Below, piece by piece: positions 18,643 through 23,986 of a stretch of DNA of 30,843 nt. The notes under the pieces are model-generated. The model saw only the letters and a list, made by a program, of their open reading frames with translations, ran no database searches and was not told the origin of the DNA. Source of the stretch: a virus; the IMG/VR virus record IMGVR_UViG_3300030380_000936, positions 1 to 30,843 of that record. One strand, 5' to 3'. The first letter of the stretch is position 1; each line of letters begins with the position of its first letter. The translations under genes were made by a program, and so were the position numbers.

Positions 18643-18767
18643 TAATAACTTCCTGACATTAGGCTTTTCTTTTTCTTCATAGGTTTCTTCTTTTCATCTG
18701 AAGCTTTCTTAGCCGCAGCTATTCCCTTCTTAGTGTAGGGAAACTTCTTTCCATTTACATTAGGCAT
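18642..18767 (-). CDS. Tiny Lys-rich protein (41 residues)
   Basis: The frame runs from an ATG at 18767 to TAA at 18642. The product starts M-P-N-V-N-G-K-K-F-P-Y-T and continues K-K-G-I-A-A-A-K-K-A, with a Lys cluster before S-G-S-Y. The N-terminal word resembles short proteins of environmental phages of the form G-K-K-F-P-Y-T. It starts inside the end of the gene upstream and its stop overlaps the next start, so it fills an otherwise odd gap in a packed operon. Confidence 0.6.
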   Translation of the reverse strand: MPNVNGKKFPYTKKGIAAAKKASDEKKKPMKKKKSLMSGSY

Positions 18768-18999
18768 TTCTATAACTCCTTACTTTGTTAGCAATCTTTT
18801 TCGGTTGAGCCACAAACTGTTTACCCTTTGCCTTACCCTTTCGTTTGGCTCTGGTTGTAGCGCGATACTCAGCATCACTAAGAGCAGCGATAGCTTTAGA
18901 AGGTAAGTAACGTTCACCAGTTTCACTAGACTTCTTACCAGATTTGGTTCTCCATTTCTGTTTACCCCAGTTTAGTAATGAACGTTGTGGTGCTTTCAT
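18760..18999 (-). CDS. DUF5872-like small basic protein
   Basis: This encodes 79 residues. Hallmarks are K-W-R-T-K-S-G-K, then G-E-R-Y-L-P-S-K-A, A-T-T-R-A-K-R and a basic K-G-K-Q-F-V-x-Q-P-K-K-I-A tail. I recall this set from DUF5872-type proteins of phages and large eukaryotic viruses, where it follows a Q-W-S-A-R-K-A-Q-L-L segment in one chain. Here that segment is in a separate gene at 19160-19333. Its ATG shares a base with the upstream TAA. Function unknown; nucleic-acid binding is plausible from the charge. Confidence 0.7.
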   Translation of the reverse strand: MKAPQRSLLNWGKQKWRTKSGKKSSETGERYLPSKAIAALSDAEYRATTRAKRKGKAKGKQFVAQPKKIANKVRSYRNA

Positions 19000-19163
19000 T
19001 ATGACCCAACCTGTTGTTGCGCTTTCTTATGAGCAGCAGAGAAAGTAGTCCCACTCTTCATAAGTCTTTTCATTAGAGACATATGCTTTTTAGTATGATG
19101 CTTACTATGTTTCCCTAATGTTTTCTTTTGTCTTTTACTTAAAGATTCGTCTACACTCTTCAC
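18999..19163 (-). CDS. Tiny His/Lys-rich protein (54 residues, GTG start)
   Basis: The frame starts at a GTG at 19163 that overlaps the previous stop as GTGA, with GGAGG about 9 bases upstream. It ends at 18999, sharing a base with the next ATG. The product has L-S-K-R-Q, K-H-S-K-H-H-T-K-K-H-M, L-M-K-R-L-M-K and F-S-A-A-H-K-K-A. I recall similar short His/Lys-rich proteins in environmental virus contigs. The overlaps and ribosome site make it a convincing gene despite its size. Confidence 0.7.
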   Translation of the reverse strand: MKSVDESLSKRQKKTLGKHSKHHTKKHMSLMKRLMKSGTTFSAAHKKAQQQVGS

Positions 19164-19333
19164 GATCTGTATCCTCCACCTCTAGCCTTGTAAGTCTTAG
19201 CAAGCAACTGAGCTTTTCGAGCAGACCATTGTCCTGCCGCAGTACCATGAGTAGCCCTTGCCTTTATTGAGTTGAACAAACTCTTTCGCATCTTAGGCTT
19301 AGTGTAAACTCCTGCTTTGTTTACTGTACTCAT
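19160..19333 (-). CDS. Tiny basic protein with QWSARKAQLL segment (57 residues)
   Basis: The frame runs from ATG at 19333 (ATGA overlap with the upstream gene) to TGA at 19160. The product has A-G-V-Y-T-K-P, R-K-S-L-F-N-S-I-K and then G-Q-W-S-A-R-K-A-Q-L-L-A-K-T-Y-K and G-G-G-Y. The Q-W-S-A-R-K-A-Q-L-L to G-G-G-Y unit is a recurring one in phage and large-virus small proteins, often joined to the T-K-S-G-K unit found two genes downstream. No function is known to me. Confidence 0.75.
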   Translation of the reverse strand: MSTVNKAGVYTKPKMRKSLFNSIKARATHGTAAGQWSARKAQLLAKTYKARGGGYRS

Positions 19334-19605
19334 GGGAATTTATCTCCACTTGGATCAGGCATATCATCTACCCTATTACTTAAGAAGTGCCATCGCTTCA
19401 AGAGTTTCTTTCTCTCAGGTGTCATTTCAATCCCACCGCTTACCTCAGTATTGCCAGTAGCAAAGTCGAACAACTTACTAAAAAACCCCTTAGGCTGTGG
19501 CTTGGGATCTATCTTCTTCTCAATGTCATCCAACTCTTTGATGTACTTATCTCGTAACTTAAGCTGCACACCACGGTTAACTAAACTCTGACTCTTCTTC
19601 TTCAT
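19330..19605 (-). CDS. Small protein of unknown function
   Basis: This encodes 91 residues. A Lys-rich helical N-terminus is followed by F-F-S-K-L-F-D-F-A-T-G, M-T-P-E-R-K-K-L-L and R-W-H-F-L-S-N-R. It is joined to neighbours by ATGA overlaps on both sides. The family was not recognised. Length and charge fit the surrounding cluster of small basic late proteins. Confidence 0.6.
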   Translation of the reverse strand: MKKKSQSLVNRGVQLKLRDKYIKELDDIEKKIDPKPQPKGFFSKLFDFATGNTEVSGGIEMTPERKKLLKRWHFLSNRVDDMPDPSGDKFP

Positions 19606-19871
19606 GTCTGTCTGTTCCTTGCAACAAATGATCTAGCCGCAGCAACACTGCCAAAGCCCCACTTCTTCAATGCCAAAGCCTTTCTAGTAGGCCGACCCTT
19701 CTCATCCTTCATCGGACCCTTCATTCCTGCAAACCTAGCAGCAAAAGATACACGCCTCGGATTCTTGCCCTTGGGAACAGGCCTCTTTAAATTAGCACCC
19801 TCAGTTTTCTTGAAATGTCTTCTACCTGCTTCAGTCAAACCGCCCGATGGACTCTTGTGGATCTTTCGCAT
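19602..19871 (-). CDS. DUF6321-like small basic protein
   Basis: This 89-residue protein has the pattern G-L-T-E-A-G-R-R, T-E-G-A-N-L-K, R-R-V-S-F-A-A-R-F-A-G-M and G-P-M-K-D-E-K-G-R-P-T-R-K-A-L-A-L. This matches DUF6321 as I remember it, a widespread phage family of unknown function. It is the second gene after terminase small subunit. Strongly basic; a DNA-binding or assembly role is a guess. Confidence 0.78.
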   Translation of the reverse strand: MRKIHKSPSGGLTEAGRRHFKKTEGANLKRPVPKGKNPRRVSFAARFAGMKGPMKDEKGRPTRKALALKKWGFGSVAAARSFVARNRQT

Positions 19872-19991
19872 TACATCGGACCTTTCTAACTAAAAAATAT
19901 TTTGCAAGGTTGTTGTAAACCTTTTTGAAGAAAAATGCTAGTGAGGTACTACTTGCCACTATAACTTTGCAACTTTTGACCCACCCCCCTA
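19872..19991 (-). other. Spacer after terminase small subunit with a weak stem-loop
   Basis: These 120 bases lie between terminase small subunit and the DUF6321-like gene. A 6-bp stem (AAGGTT and AACCTT at about 19908-19925) is followed on the minus strand by GCAAAATATTTTTTAG, which could be a weak terminator. A C7 run lies beside the terminase stop. No clear promoter was identified. Confidence 0.35.
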
Positions 19992-20369
19992 CTATGACAA
20001 GTCAATGCTAACCTTAATATCTCCTGCAACTTGCACCTGTGATCTATCTATCGGTTTATATCCTGCACGGTCGAGCAGATCTTTCGCAGCCTCAAGCTGT
20101 ACGTATTCGCTCTTAGCTCCTGTCACCAGTCTGCGTAACTGTCCTGCGGCTACCGTAGCACTGAGTCCAAATTCCTCTCCCATCCTCTGCATCATATACT
20201 GCTGCACATGTGGGAGCTTTAACGCCTTGGACGCAGTGACTCTTCCGCTCTCACCGTTTGCATACCCAGCTTGCGTGGCTGCTTCTGTAATACTACATCC
20301 ACTTGCTACGATGGTGTCTACCAAAGCAGTCTGTTTATCAGTCAGCTTTCTCTCAGTGAATTGACCCAT
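19992..20369 (-). CDS. Terminase small subunit
   Basis: This 125-residue protein has an N-terminal helix-turn-helix (L-T-D-K-Q, then C-S-I-T-E-A-A-T-Q-A-G-Y at about 25-36 and a recognition helix with A-S-K-A-L), followed by a helical oligomerisation region and a short beta end. That is the layout of small terminases that recognise the packaging site. It is first in the late operon, with a AAGGATG ribosome site. Separation from the large subunit by about 2.4 kb of tiny genes is unusual but seen in some phages. Confidence 0.8.
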   Translation of the reverse strand: MGQFTERKLTDKQTALVDTIVASGCSITEAATQAGYANGESGRVTASKALKLPHVQQYMMQRMGEEFGLSATVAAGQLRRLVTGAKSEYVQLEAAKDLLDRAGYKPIDRSQVQVAGDIKVSIDLS

Positions 20370-20910
20370 TCAACATCCTTTTCTATGTTCTGTAAGCTTC
20401 ACATTGAGTCTAAGTCAAGCAAGCGTTACATCTACTGTATCGAGGCAAGCATCAAAACAATCATCTAGAGTGTATTATCCATTGCTACCATTGCTAGCCC
20501 CCCTCTCCCTCTCTCCCCCCATTGATGCCAGTTTTGTCAATTGCTTGTCAATATGTGACGTAGGGTAACTATGTAAATGACGTAGCGTCCTATGGGTTGA
20601 CATGTTTGGGCGTCCGAGACGGCTGTCGTGAATCGAGCCTGTAGTCTCGACCCTATCGGGCTTCCATCCTGACGCAAGAGAAGAGAGAAGAGAGATAGAG
20701 TCTCGCTGACGCTCGACGAGGTGTAAGGGATTTGACCAACTCGAAGATCGCGTGCGGCCATCCCCGTCATGGAACAACCAGAACCTTATGTCAACACGGA
20801 CGTGGTTGCGTATTGACATCAGAACCATGGCAATTCCCTGTCGTTGCTGTCCACCCCCTCACTTCGGGTCGGGCAAATTTGATAAGAAAGACATATAAAC
20901 GGAGAAAATC
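20370..20910. other. Divergent non-coding control region (candidate promoter/origin region)
   Basis: No convincing gene occupies these 541 bases, which separate the minus-strand late operon from the plus-strand early operon. They contain a tandem CCATTGCTA pair (20479-20496), a 23-base pyrimidine tract (20498-20520), helically phased TTGTCAA and TGACGTAG pairs, a set of nested hairpins (20612-20660), a 20-base purine tract (20676-20695) and an inverted ATGTCAA/TTGACAT pair (20788-20819). The stretch from about 20580 to 20870 is visibly richer in GC than the genes beside it. Location and repeats suit an origin, packaging site or shared regulator region. Which of these it is cannot be told from sequence alone. 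Confidence 0.6.
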
Positions 20911-21408
20911 ATGTCAAAAATTATACAAGCAATCGTAGATACATACACTCATAGTACAGAACTATACATCACTACCAATAACCTAGATCGCCACGCTTCA
21001 AACGATGGATGGAAAGTTATAGATACTCTCAAGTTTCATGCAGAGCGTAAACTCAAGAGAGAGATCCAAGATCTAGAGTTCTGGATTTCCAGACAGTCAG
21101 AGAGAGAGACCACCGCTAAAACTTGGATGAACAGATATAGAAGTCAATTCAATGGTGATGAGATAAGCACTAACAACCTTCAAGCGTCAGTTGCTAAGTA
21201 TAAAGCAGAGAGCTTTGCTCTCATGTTAATGCAGTCTGAACTTTCAGAAGCCCAGTCAGCATATAAAGAAATGACCGGAGCAACCTACACAAGCATTGAG
21301 AGCAAACCAGATGCAGAGATGCCAGATGATATCAAGGCAATGTTTGCAGAGCTAGATGCTCTTGAAGCAGCCAACGAGCCAGAGGTCAAAGCTAAGAAGA
21401 AAGCTTAG
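20911..21408 (+). CDS. First early protein, unknown function
   Basis: This encodes 165 residues, predicted largely helical, with a likely coiled coil over residues 45-120 and an acidic region followed by a Lys-rich tail. GGAG lies 8 bases before the ATG. As the first gene after the divergent region it is probably expressed early. I do not recognise it. The stem-loop directly after it (21417-21436) may set its mRNA end. Confidence 0.7.
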   Translation: MSKIIQAIVDTYTHSTELYITTNNLDRHASNDGWKVIDTLKFHAERKLKREIQDLEFWISRQSERETTAKTWMNRYRSQFNGDEISTNNLQASVAKYKAESFALMLMQSELSEAQSAYKEMTGATYTSIESKPDAEMPDDIKAMFAELDALEAANEPEVKAKKKA

Positions 21409-21416
21409 ACATTGGA

Positions 21417-21436
21417 GGGAGGTCGAAAGGCCTCCC
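21417..21436 (+). terminator. Perfect 8-bp stem-loop with GAAA tetraloop
   Basis: GGGAGGTC and GGCCTCCC (one G-U pair) close a GAAA loop right after the first early gene. The following bases are AAAAATTT and then a duplicated CGCTCGCTT word ending in TTTTTA at about 21455, so it is not a classical terminator. It could be an mRNA-stabilising or attenuating hairpin. The same two arms occur in swapped order in the terminator at 25702-25725. Confidence 0.55.
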
Positions 21437-21486
21437 AAAAATTTCGCGCTCGCTTCGCTCGCTTTTTATACTCTTGCGGAGAGGGC

Positions 21487-21515
21487 TTGACTTGCTGCAT
21501 ACGTGCAGTTACTAT
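21487..21515 (+). promoter_or_regulatory. Sigma70-like promoter with an operator-like inverted repeat in the spacer
   Basis: TTGACT (21487-21492) and TACTAT (21510-21515) are 17 bases apart. Between them lies CTGCA-TACG-TGCAG (21495-21508), a perfect 5-bp inverted repeat. A repressor bound there would block polymerase directly. It would drive the early genes from 21547 on. Candidate binders are the small HTH proteins of the same arm. Confidence 0.5.
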
Positions 21516-21546
21516 CATATTGAAACCAATACAAAAGGAGAAGATA

Positions 21547-21780
21547 ATGTTGGAATCAGCTACATCAAAACAACTATGGAAGATCAATCAACTTGCTTGG
21601 GAATACTCTGAGCTTGTTGAGCAATTGCGAAACAAGGGAGATCTCAAGTTAATTACTGAGGCTTTCTTCCCAATGTCAAAGCCGATTGCAATTGAATTAA
21701 TAAAGTCAATGATAATAACAAATGGAAAAATTGCTGAGCTAGTAGCAATGGAAAAGGAGAATGAAAATGTTAATGCTTAA
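21547..21780 (+). CDS. Small helical protein of unknown function
   Basis: This encodes 77 residues from the ATG at 21547, which has AAGGAG 7 bases upstream. The frame is open further up but would include the promoter and hairpin, so that start is unlikely. The product begins with S-K-Q-L-W-K-I-N-Q-L-A and has a hydrophobic-phased helical body. The S-x-x-Q-L-x-x-I start is common in small phage DNA-associated proteins, but I make no functional claim. Confidence 0.65.
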   Translation: MLESATSKQLWKINQLAWEYSELVEQLRNKGDLKLITEAFFPMSKPIAIELIKSMIITNGKIAELVAMEKENENVNA

Positions 21781-22114
21781 TCCAGATATTGATTCACCTT
21801 CAGATCATATTGTACAAGCATTAGGTTTCTTACCATATTGGGTAAGAGACTTTTGCCTTCATTACTCAGATGAAGAAGGCAAGAACTGTGATTTGGTTGG
21901 GTACATGACAGAGCAGTATGGTTTTGGTAAGCTGTATAAGTTTGGCTCAAAGCTAGTCGGCAAGAAACTCATATCAGAATACGAAGAAGATGAAGATATG
22001 GATTATCTTGCTGCATACGATACGCCAGTGGGAACAGTTTACTTTTTCCAGTACGCTATCATTGCACTGCCAAGACCAGAAGAGAATGATTACTTTATAA
22101 CGAGGATGGATTAA
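21767..22114 (+). CDS. Early protein of unknown function
   Basis: This encodes 115 residues from the ATG at 21767. The in-frame ATG at 21761 is only 1 base from the AAGGAG site, whereas 21767 has 7 bases of spacing. The product is acidic, with W-V-R-D-F-C, Y-M-T-E-Q-Y-G-F-G-K-L-Y and a C-terminal T-V-Y-F-F-Q-Y-A-I-I strand. It overlaps both neighbours. Family not recognised. Confidence 0.65.
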   Translation: MLMLNPDIDSPSDHIVQALGFLPYWVRDFCLHYSDEEGKNCDLVGYMTEQYGFGKLYKFGSKLVGKKLISEYEEDEDMDYLAAYDTPVGTVYFFQYAIIALPRPEENDYFITRMD

Positions 22115-22326
22115 TGGCACGTTGGACTAGACAAGACTTTGAATTTGTTGCTGATGAGATAGCACCTTTCTTGCATTGGCCTACTAACATCAAAGAACTA
22201 TCGCAAAAACTTAAGCGCATGAACCCAAGATTCGATGCGGATAAGTTTGAACGCAGAGCAATAGCTGCTTGGGAAGAACGCTATCAAGAAAGCTTGGAGG
22301 AGTTACAAGATGAAATCCCATATTGA
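22114..22326 (+). CDS. Small early protein, unknown function
   Basis: This encodes 70 residues starting at a TAATG overlap. W-T-R-Q-D-F-E-F-V-A-D-E-I at the start and F-D-x-x-K-F-E-R-R-A-x-x-A-W-E later are typical of a small helical family found in marine phage early regions, as I recall. No function is known to me. Confidence 0.65.
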   Translation: MARWTRQDFEFVADEIAPFLHWPTNIKELSQKLKRMNPRFDADKFERRAIAAWEERYQESLEELQDEIPY

Positions 22327-22564
22327 TGCAATGGATCACATGTTAAATGACATATTCAAAAAGGTTTTCTGGGAACCTCTCGAACAGAAAGAGAAAGAAG
22401 AAATCTTTTGCCCCAACTGTAGTGGTTGGGGATATGTTGAGCATGAGGTCACTGTACCTATGAGCTTTGATCGTGACGTTGGTTACATCGACACTGATCA
22501 TATCGATTGTCCTGACTGTCTGGGAACAGGGCAAAACTTAACTGAAATAACAGAGGAGGAATAA
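22310..22564 (+). CDS. DnaJ-type zinc-finger small protein
   Basis: This 84-residue protein has two C-x-x-C-x-G/W-x-G motifs: CPNCSGWG at 34-41 and CPDCLGTG at 67-74. They should form one DnaJ-like zinc-binding module. GGAGG lies 8 bases before the ATG. Such proteins in phages may bind nucleic acid or act as chaperone-like adaptors; there is no J-domain. It overlaps the preceding gene by 17 bases. Confidence 0.72.
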   Translation: MKSHIDAMDHMLNDIFKKVFWEPLEQKEKEEIFCPNCSGWGYVEHEVTVPMSFDRDVGYIDTDHIDCPDCLGTGQNLTEITEEE

Positions 22565-22576
22565 CAACAATGTCAT

Positions 22577-22605
22577 GGGCAGTAGCACATCCCCCTTTAC
22601 TGCCC
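22577..22605 (+). promoter_or_regulatory. 8-bp inverted repeat, possible terminator or operator
   Basis: GGGCAGTA (22577-22584) and TACTGCCC (22598-22605) form a perfect stem with a 13-base loop. It stands just after the zinc-finger gene and directly before a TTGACA box. It could end the upstream transcript or serve as a binding site for the regulator encoded next to it. Confidence 0.5.
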
Positions 22606-22637
22606 TTGACATCTTACTTTATGTTGCTCCATATATG
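22606..22637 (+). promoter_or_regulatory. Possible promoter of the HTH regulator gene
   Basis: A consensus TTGACA lies at 22606-22611. The best -10 candidates are CATATA (22630-22635, spacing 18) and TATATG (22632-22637, spacing 20), both weak. They overlap the palindrome CATATATG (22630-22637). If active, transcription would start almost at the ATG at 22642, giving a nearly leaderless mRNA. Confidence 0.35.
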
Positions 22638-22641
22638 CAGT

Positions 22642-22926
22642 ATGAAAGCATACTTAGATACTGTCAGAGATCAAGCAAAACTAAAGGGCGTAGATTTATT
22701 TACCGCCTTTAAATATGCAGGGCTTCCGACATCTACATACTACCGAACGATCAATGGGCAAACTGAAATGCGGTTCAATACTGCGTGTTCTGTTTTAGAT
22801 GCGATAGATGAGCAACACAGAAAAGACGAAGCCGCCAAGCGTACCAAACAACTACGAGACTCTGGTCAAGTTGTTGATAGACGCTCGGCACGAAAGGGCA
22901 TTAAGCCAAGAAAGCTTAGCGCGTAA
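22642..22926 (+). CDS. HTH DNA-binding protein, probable regulator
   Basis: The product is 94 residues from the ATG at 22642. It opens M-K-A-Y-L-D-T-V-R-D-Q-A and has an HTH-like F-T-A-F-K-Y-A-G-L-P-T-S-T-Y-Y-R segment, then a charged tail. An in-frame ATG at 22570 with a strong AGGAGG site would add 24 residues, but that stretch is encoded by a hairpin and a promoter-like box and does not look like protein. Both starts remain possible. It likely binds DNA as a phage regulator. Confidence 0.65.
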   Translation: MKAYLDTVRDQAKLKGVDLFTAFKYAGLPTSTYYRTINGQTEMRFNTACSVLDAIDEQHRKDEAAKRTKQLRDSGQVVDRRSARKGIKPRKLSA

Positions 22927-23047
22927 GATTGGTTGCACTGAATCTTTGGTTCACAAGTGGGAACAGTTCAAGCGGATGCCTTCTGGGTTTATGTTAATGT
23001 GTTGGTTAGAGGCATTGGAGTATGACATCGAAGCGATTAAGAGGTAA
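22808..23047 (+). CDS. XRE-type HTH protein
   Basis: This encodes 79 residues. L-S-Q-E-S-L-A-R-K-I-G-C-T-E-S-L-V-H-K-W-E at about 33-52 is a clear Cro/CI-type helix-turn-helix. It overlaps the preceding regulator gene by 119 bases in another frame, which is long, and the ATG has no strong ribosome site. The helix before the HTH needs the upstream residues, so a start close to 22808 is likely. Probably a Cro/CI-like repressor or early regulator. Confidence 0.65.
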   Translation: MSNTEKTKPPSVPNNYETLVKLLIDARHERALSQESLARKIGCTESLVHKWEQFKRMPSGFMLMCWLEALEYDIEAIKR

Positions 23048-23342
23048 GGCTGCGGTATGCAAACTATGTGGAGACAAAACATATTGGTATGTTGCAATAC
23101 TAAAAGGCAACCATGAATCATCAATGCAAAAGTGTTGGTTCATTTGTTTGCACTGCTATGAGGAAGAGCCGTGGTCAATAGAAACAAAAATAAAGGAACT
23201 TACCATGAGAAGTGGTTCGTCAAATGGCTTACAGAAATCGGTATCAAAGCGAAGAGGCAACCACTCTCAGGCAGCTTGGGAGGAGAGTATTCGGGAGACA
23301 TCAAGCTCGAACTCAAGGGAAAAGAATTGGTGGGAGAAGTAA
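23022..23342 (+). CDS. Zinc-ribbon protein overlapping the nuclease gene
   Basis: This encodes 106 residues. C-K-L-C near residue 13 and C-L-H-C near 42, with aromatic residues between, suggest a zinc ribbon. The first 50 residues look like protein; the rest, overlapping the nuclease gene by 172 bases, is Ser/Glu/Lys-rich and may be a passive tail. The start overlaps the XRE gene and has GGAG very close, so translation is likely coupled. Confidence 0.5.
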   Translation: MTSKRLRGKAAVCKLCGDKTYWYVAILKGNHESSMQKCWFICLHCYEEEPWSIETKIKELTMRSGSSNGLQKSVSKRRGNHSQAAWEESIRETSSSNSREKNWWEK

Positions 23343-23524
23343 AGTATAGGGATGTATCAAACTTCCCAAGCCCATTCAAAGTATTAGAAGGTCGAGACAT
23401 AGCTTTCTATAAAAGACGGAGAGGAACTCCGCAAACTTTAGTCATTATGTCTGGTGAAATGTTTGAACAACTAATGGAGAATCAAGATGGAATCACAGAA
23501 CAAACAGATCAAAGCTTACCTTGA
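23171..23524 (+). CDS. PD-(D/E)XK nuclease, Holliday-resolvase-like
   Basis: This 117-residue protein has the order G-T-Y-H-E-K-W (E13), S-G-S-L-G-G (33-38), G-D-I (D43) and V-G-E-V-K-Y-R (E56 and K58), which fits the PD-(D/E)XK fold of archaeal-type Holliday junction resolvases and similar enzymes. GTG is the start, with AGGA 7 bases before it. It likely resolves recombination or replication intermediates before packaging, together with the exonuclease and ERF protein encoded downstream. Confidence 0.75.
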   Translation: MVNRNKNKGTYHEKWFVKWLTEIGIKAKRQPLSGSLGGEYSGDIKLELKGKELVGEVKYRDVSNFPSPFKVLEGRDIAFYKRRRGTPQTLVIMSGEMFEQLMENQDGITEQTDQSLP

Positions 23525-23687
23525 AGAAGGTAACAGCATCACTGCAATACAAGCATTAGAAAAGTTTGGATGCTTTAGATTGGCAGCACGTATCAAAGAT
23601 CTAAAAGAAACTGGCATGGTCATTGACAAAGCTATGATTACTAACAATGAGGGCAAGCATCATGCTGTATATTGGGAGGTAGTTTAG
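23487..23687 (+). CDS. Small HTH protein (phage HTH_39-like)
   Basis: This encodes 66 residues with Q-I-K-A-Y-L-E-E-G-N-S-I-T-A-I-Q-A-L, F-G-C-F-R-L-A-A-R-I-K-D-L. This is the winged-helix pattern I know from HTH_39-like phage proteins. It overlaps the nuclease gene by 38 bases. A DNA-binding role is likely; the target is unknown. Confidence 0.72.
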   Translation: MESQNKQIKAYLEEGNSITAIQALEKFGCFRLAARIKDLKETGMVIDKAMITNNEGKHHAVYWEVV

Positions 23688-23986
23688 TGGCTCAGTTTAA
23701 AAGACTATCAGGTAACGCATCATCTTGGGATGCACATGTTAAACGAGCAAGCACCTCGCCAAGTCTTGCTGCGGAATATCGTAAGTCCTCTTGGAGAATA
23801 GATACACACAGAATTATGGCTAACAGAATTAAGAATGGGGAGGGAGTGGGACACTACTGGCTCGAAGGTAAGCTCAAGAAAGAGTTACTTGAGATGACAA
23901 CAATAACTGAAGATGACTTCAAGAAATACCTTGACCCTACTGCACAAACGCAGTACACAAGACCTTACAATGATGGAGAAAATTAA
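23687..23986 (+). CDS. Early protein of unknown function
   Basis: This encodes 99 residues from the GTG at 23687, which shares a base with the upstream TAG and has GGGAGG about 7 bases before. An earlier in-frame start at 23672 lies before the ribosome site and is less likely. The product is basic with W-R-I-D-T-H-R-I-M-A-N-R-I and H-Y-W-L-E-G-K-L. It precedes the exonuclease with a TAATG overlap. Family not recognised. Confidence 0.6.
   Translation: MAQFKRLSGNASSWDAHVKRASTSPSLAAEYRKSSWRIDTHRIMANRIKNGEGVGHYWLEGKLKKELLEMTTITEDDFKKYLDPTAQTQYTRPYNDGEN

Noticed and set aside
20597-20630. Sigma70 promoter at TTGACA (20597)
   Set aside because: No acceptable -10 box 15-19 bases downstream; the sequence there is GC-rich. 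The same holds for the TTGACA at 20813.
20615-20649. tRNA-like arm (GATTC loop on the minus strand)
   Set aside because: The stem is 4 bp with an 11-base loop and no acceptor or anticodon arm can be built around it.
20475-20828. Minus-strand open frame of 117 codons in the divergent region
   Set aside because: Composition is Arg/Ser-rich with no helical or domain pattern, no good ribosome site, and it crosses the pyrimidine tract and hairpins; another overlapping frame there is no better.
20732-20938. Plus-strand open frame across the GC-rich island
   Set aside because: It runs into the first early gene, lacks a ribosome site and shows no protein-like pattern.
21412-21546. 45-codon N-terminal extension of the gene at 21547
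   Set aside because: It would translate the stem-loop and the promoter; the ATG at 21547 has the ribosome site.
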